NCBI GenBank assembly: GCA_002441395.1 | Contig: DJVZ01000060.1 | Span: forward strand, 32,279 to 37,684 | DNA length: 5,406 nucleotides | Direction: 5' to 3' | Source: Spirochaetaceae bacterium UBA6243 | GTDB lineage: Bacteria; Spirochaetota; Spirochaetia; Treponematales; Rectinemataceae | Shown here: one piece after another, positions 5,133-5,406 of the stretch | Numbering within the stretch: position 1 is the stretch's first letter | Layout of the letters: every line of letters begins with the position of its first letter | Made by a program: the position numbers and the translations under genes | The notes under the pieces: model-generated | Database searches by the model: none | What the model was told of the DNA's origin: nothing | The model's input: the letters and a program-made list of their open reading frames with translations, nothing else

Positions 5133-5406
5133 CCTAATAATGCAAGGAATTCTTCCGGATTGTAGACATTGAGTTTTGATTTTTTATAATCTTCCTCATT
5201 CCTTGTGATAATGCATTCACATTGATTCGCCAAGGCACATTGATGTTGTACCGCATCTTCAAAATCAGAAAAATCTAATTTCAAAGCTTCTATGATCGCT
5301 TCATGAGTTACTGGTAGTACCATAATGTATTTGAGTAATTGCTCAATAAATATTTTTGCTTTTGTACTCGTACTTATCTTTCTAAGGATATAGTAAATGT
5401 TGGTGA
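5126..5406 (-). CDS. PIN-domain (VapC-like) ribonuclease, C-terminal part; runs off the right edge
   Basis: The visible 92 residues are the C-terminal two thirds of a PIN domain of the usual size (about 130-145 residues). From the edge it reads TNIYYILRK, the second-helix motif of this PIN subgroup, then VLPVTHEAIIEAL, then DFSDFEDAVQ with the conserved acidic residues, and CIITRNEEDYKKS, the late strand typical of PIN toxins, ending VYNPEEFLALLGK. PIN proteins of this kind are Mg-dependent ribonucleases, usually toxins of VapBC-type pairs. The first catalytic Asp and any antitoxin gene would lie beyond the window, so toxin-antitoxin status is unproven. An in-frame ATG at 5323 could start a 65-residue product, but the homology continues upstream to the edge, so that start is rejected. 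The gene is AT-rich against its GC-rich neighbour, consistent with acquisition. Confidence 0.87.
   Translation of the reverse strand, partial: TNIYYILRKISTSTKAKIFIEQLLKYIMVLPVTHEAIIEALKLDFSDFEDAVQHQCALANQCECIITRNEEDYKKSKLNVYNPEEFLALLGK

Noticed and set aside
5126..5323. 65-residue PIN protein starting at the ATG at 5323
   Set aside because: PIN homology (TNIYYILRK) continues upstream in the same frame to the window edge, so this ATG is internal.

Overview
The window is bacterial, with strong AGGAGG-type ribosome binding sites, sigma-70-like promoters, ATG starts and no introns. Base composition is mixed. The two hydrolase genes that fill the right two thirds are GC-rich with GC-rich third codon positions. 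The DUF2087 gene (1459-1740) and the PIN gene at the right edge are clearly AT-richer and lysine/isoleucine-rich, so the window looks like a mosaic of vertically kept and acquired genes. The taxon cannot be fixed from the sequence. Two exported enzymes of families common in environmental bacteria, together with a restriction-helicase relic and a PIN toxin-like gene, are compatible with many soil or sediment lineages.

Left third (1-1740): a row of small or damaged genes. At 1-289, on the minus strand and running off the left edge, is a DEAH helicase of a restriction-endonuclease family. Its first ~30 residues are joined directly to the middle of the helicase core, skipping the ATP-binding region. 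On the plus strand follow an intact YdeI/OmdA-type protein (482-1063), a broken HD-domain phosphohydrolase gene with two apparent internal deletions (1087-1337), an unassigned frame remnant (to 1413), and an intact stand-alone DUF2087 protein (1459-1740).

Middle and right (1888-5051): two divergent, signal-peptide-bearing hydrolases separated by a 460-bp control region. The minus-strand gene (1937-3724) is a large secreted Ntn-hydrolase that combines a C45-like propeptide with a C69-dipeptidase-like catalytic and C-terminal part. The plus-strand gene (4185-5051) is a secreted alpha/beta hydrolase of the dienelactone-hydrolase type with a complete Ser-Asp-His triad. Each has a recognisable promoter and a strong ribosome binding site. 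The plus promoter lies inside a dyad, and the minus promoter is bracketed by a 9-bp direct repeat. Both enzymes would act outside the cytoplasm on amide or ester bonds; a shared pathway is only inferred from position.

Right edge (5094-5406): a strong rho-independent terminator ends the alpha/beta hydrolase gene, and its T-tract overlaps the stop codon of a convergent PIN-domain (VapC-like) gene that runs off the window.

No RNA gene, CRISPR array, insertion sequence or integron attC site could be supported. The features most worth a second look are the two neighbouring genes shortened by internal deletions and the symmetric control sites between the divergent hydrolases. I found nothing that clearly amounts to a new system.
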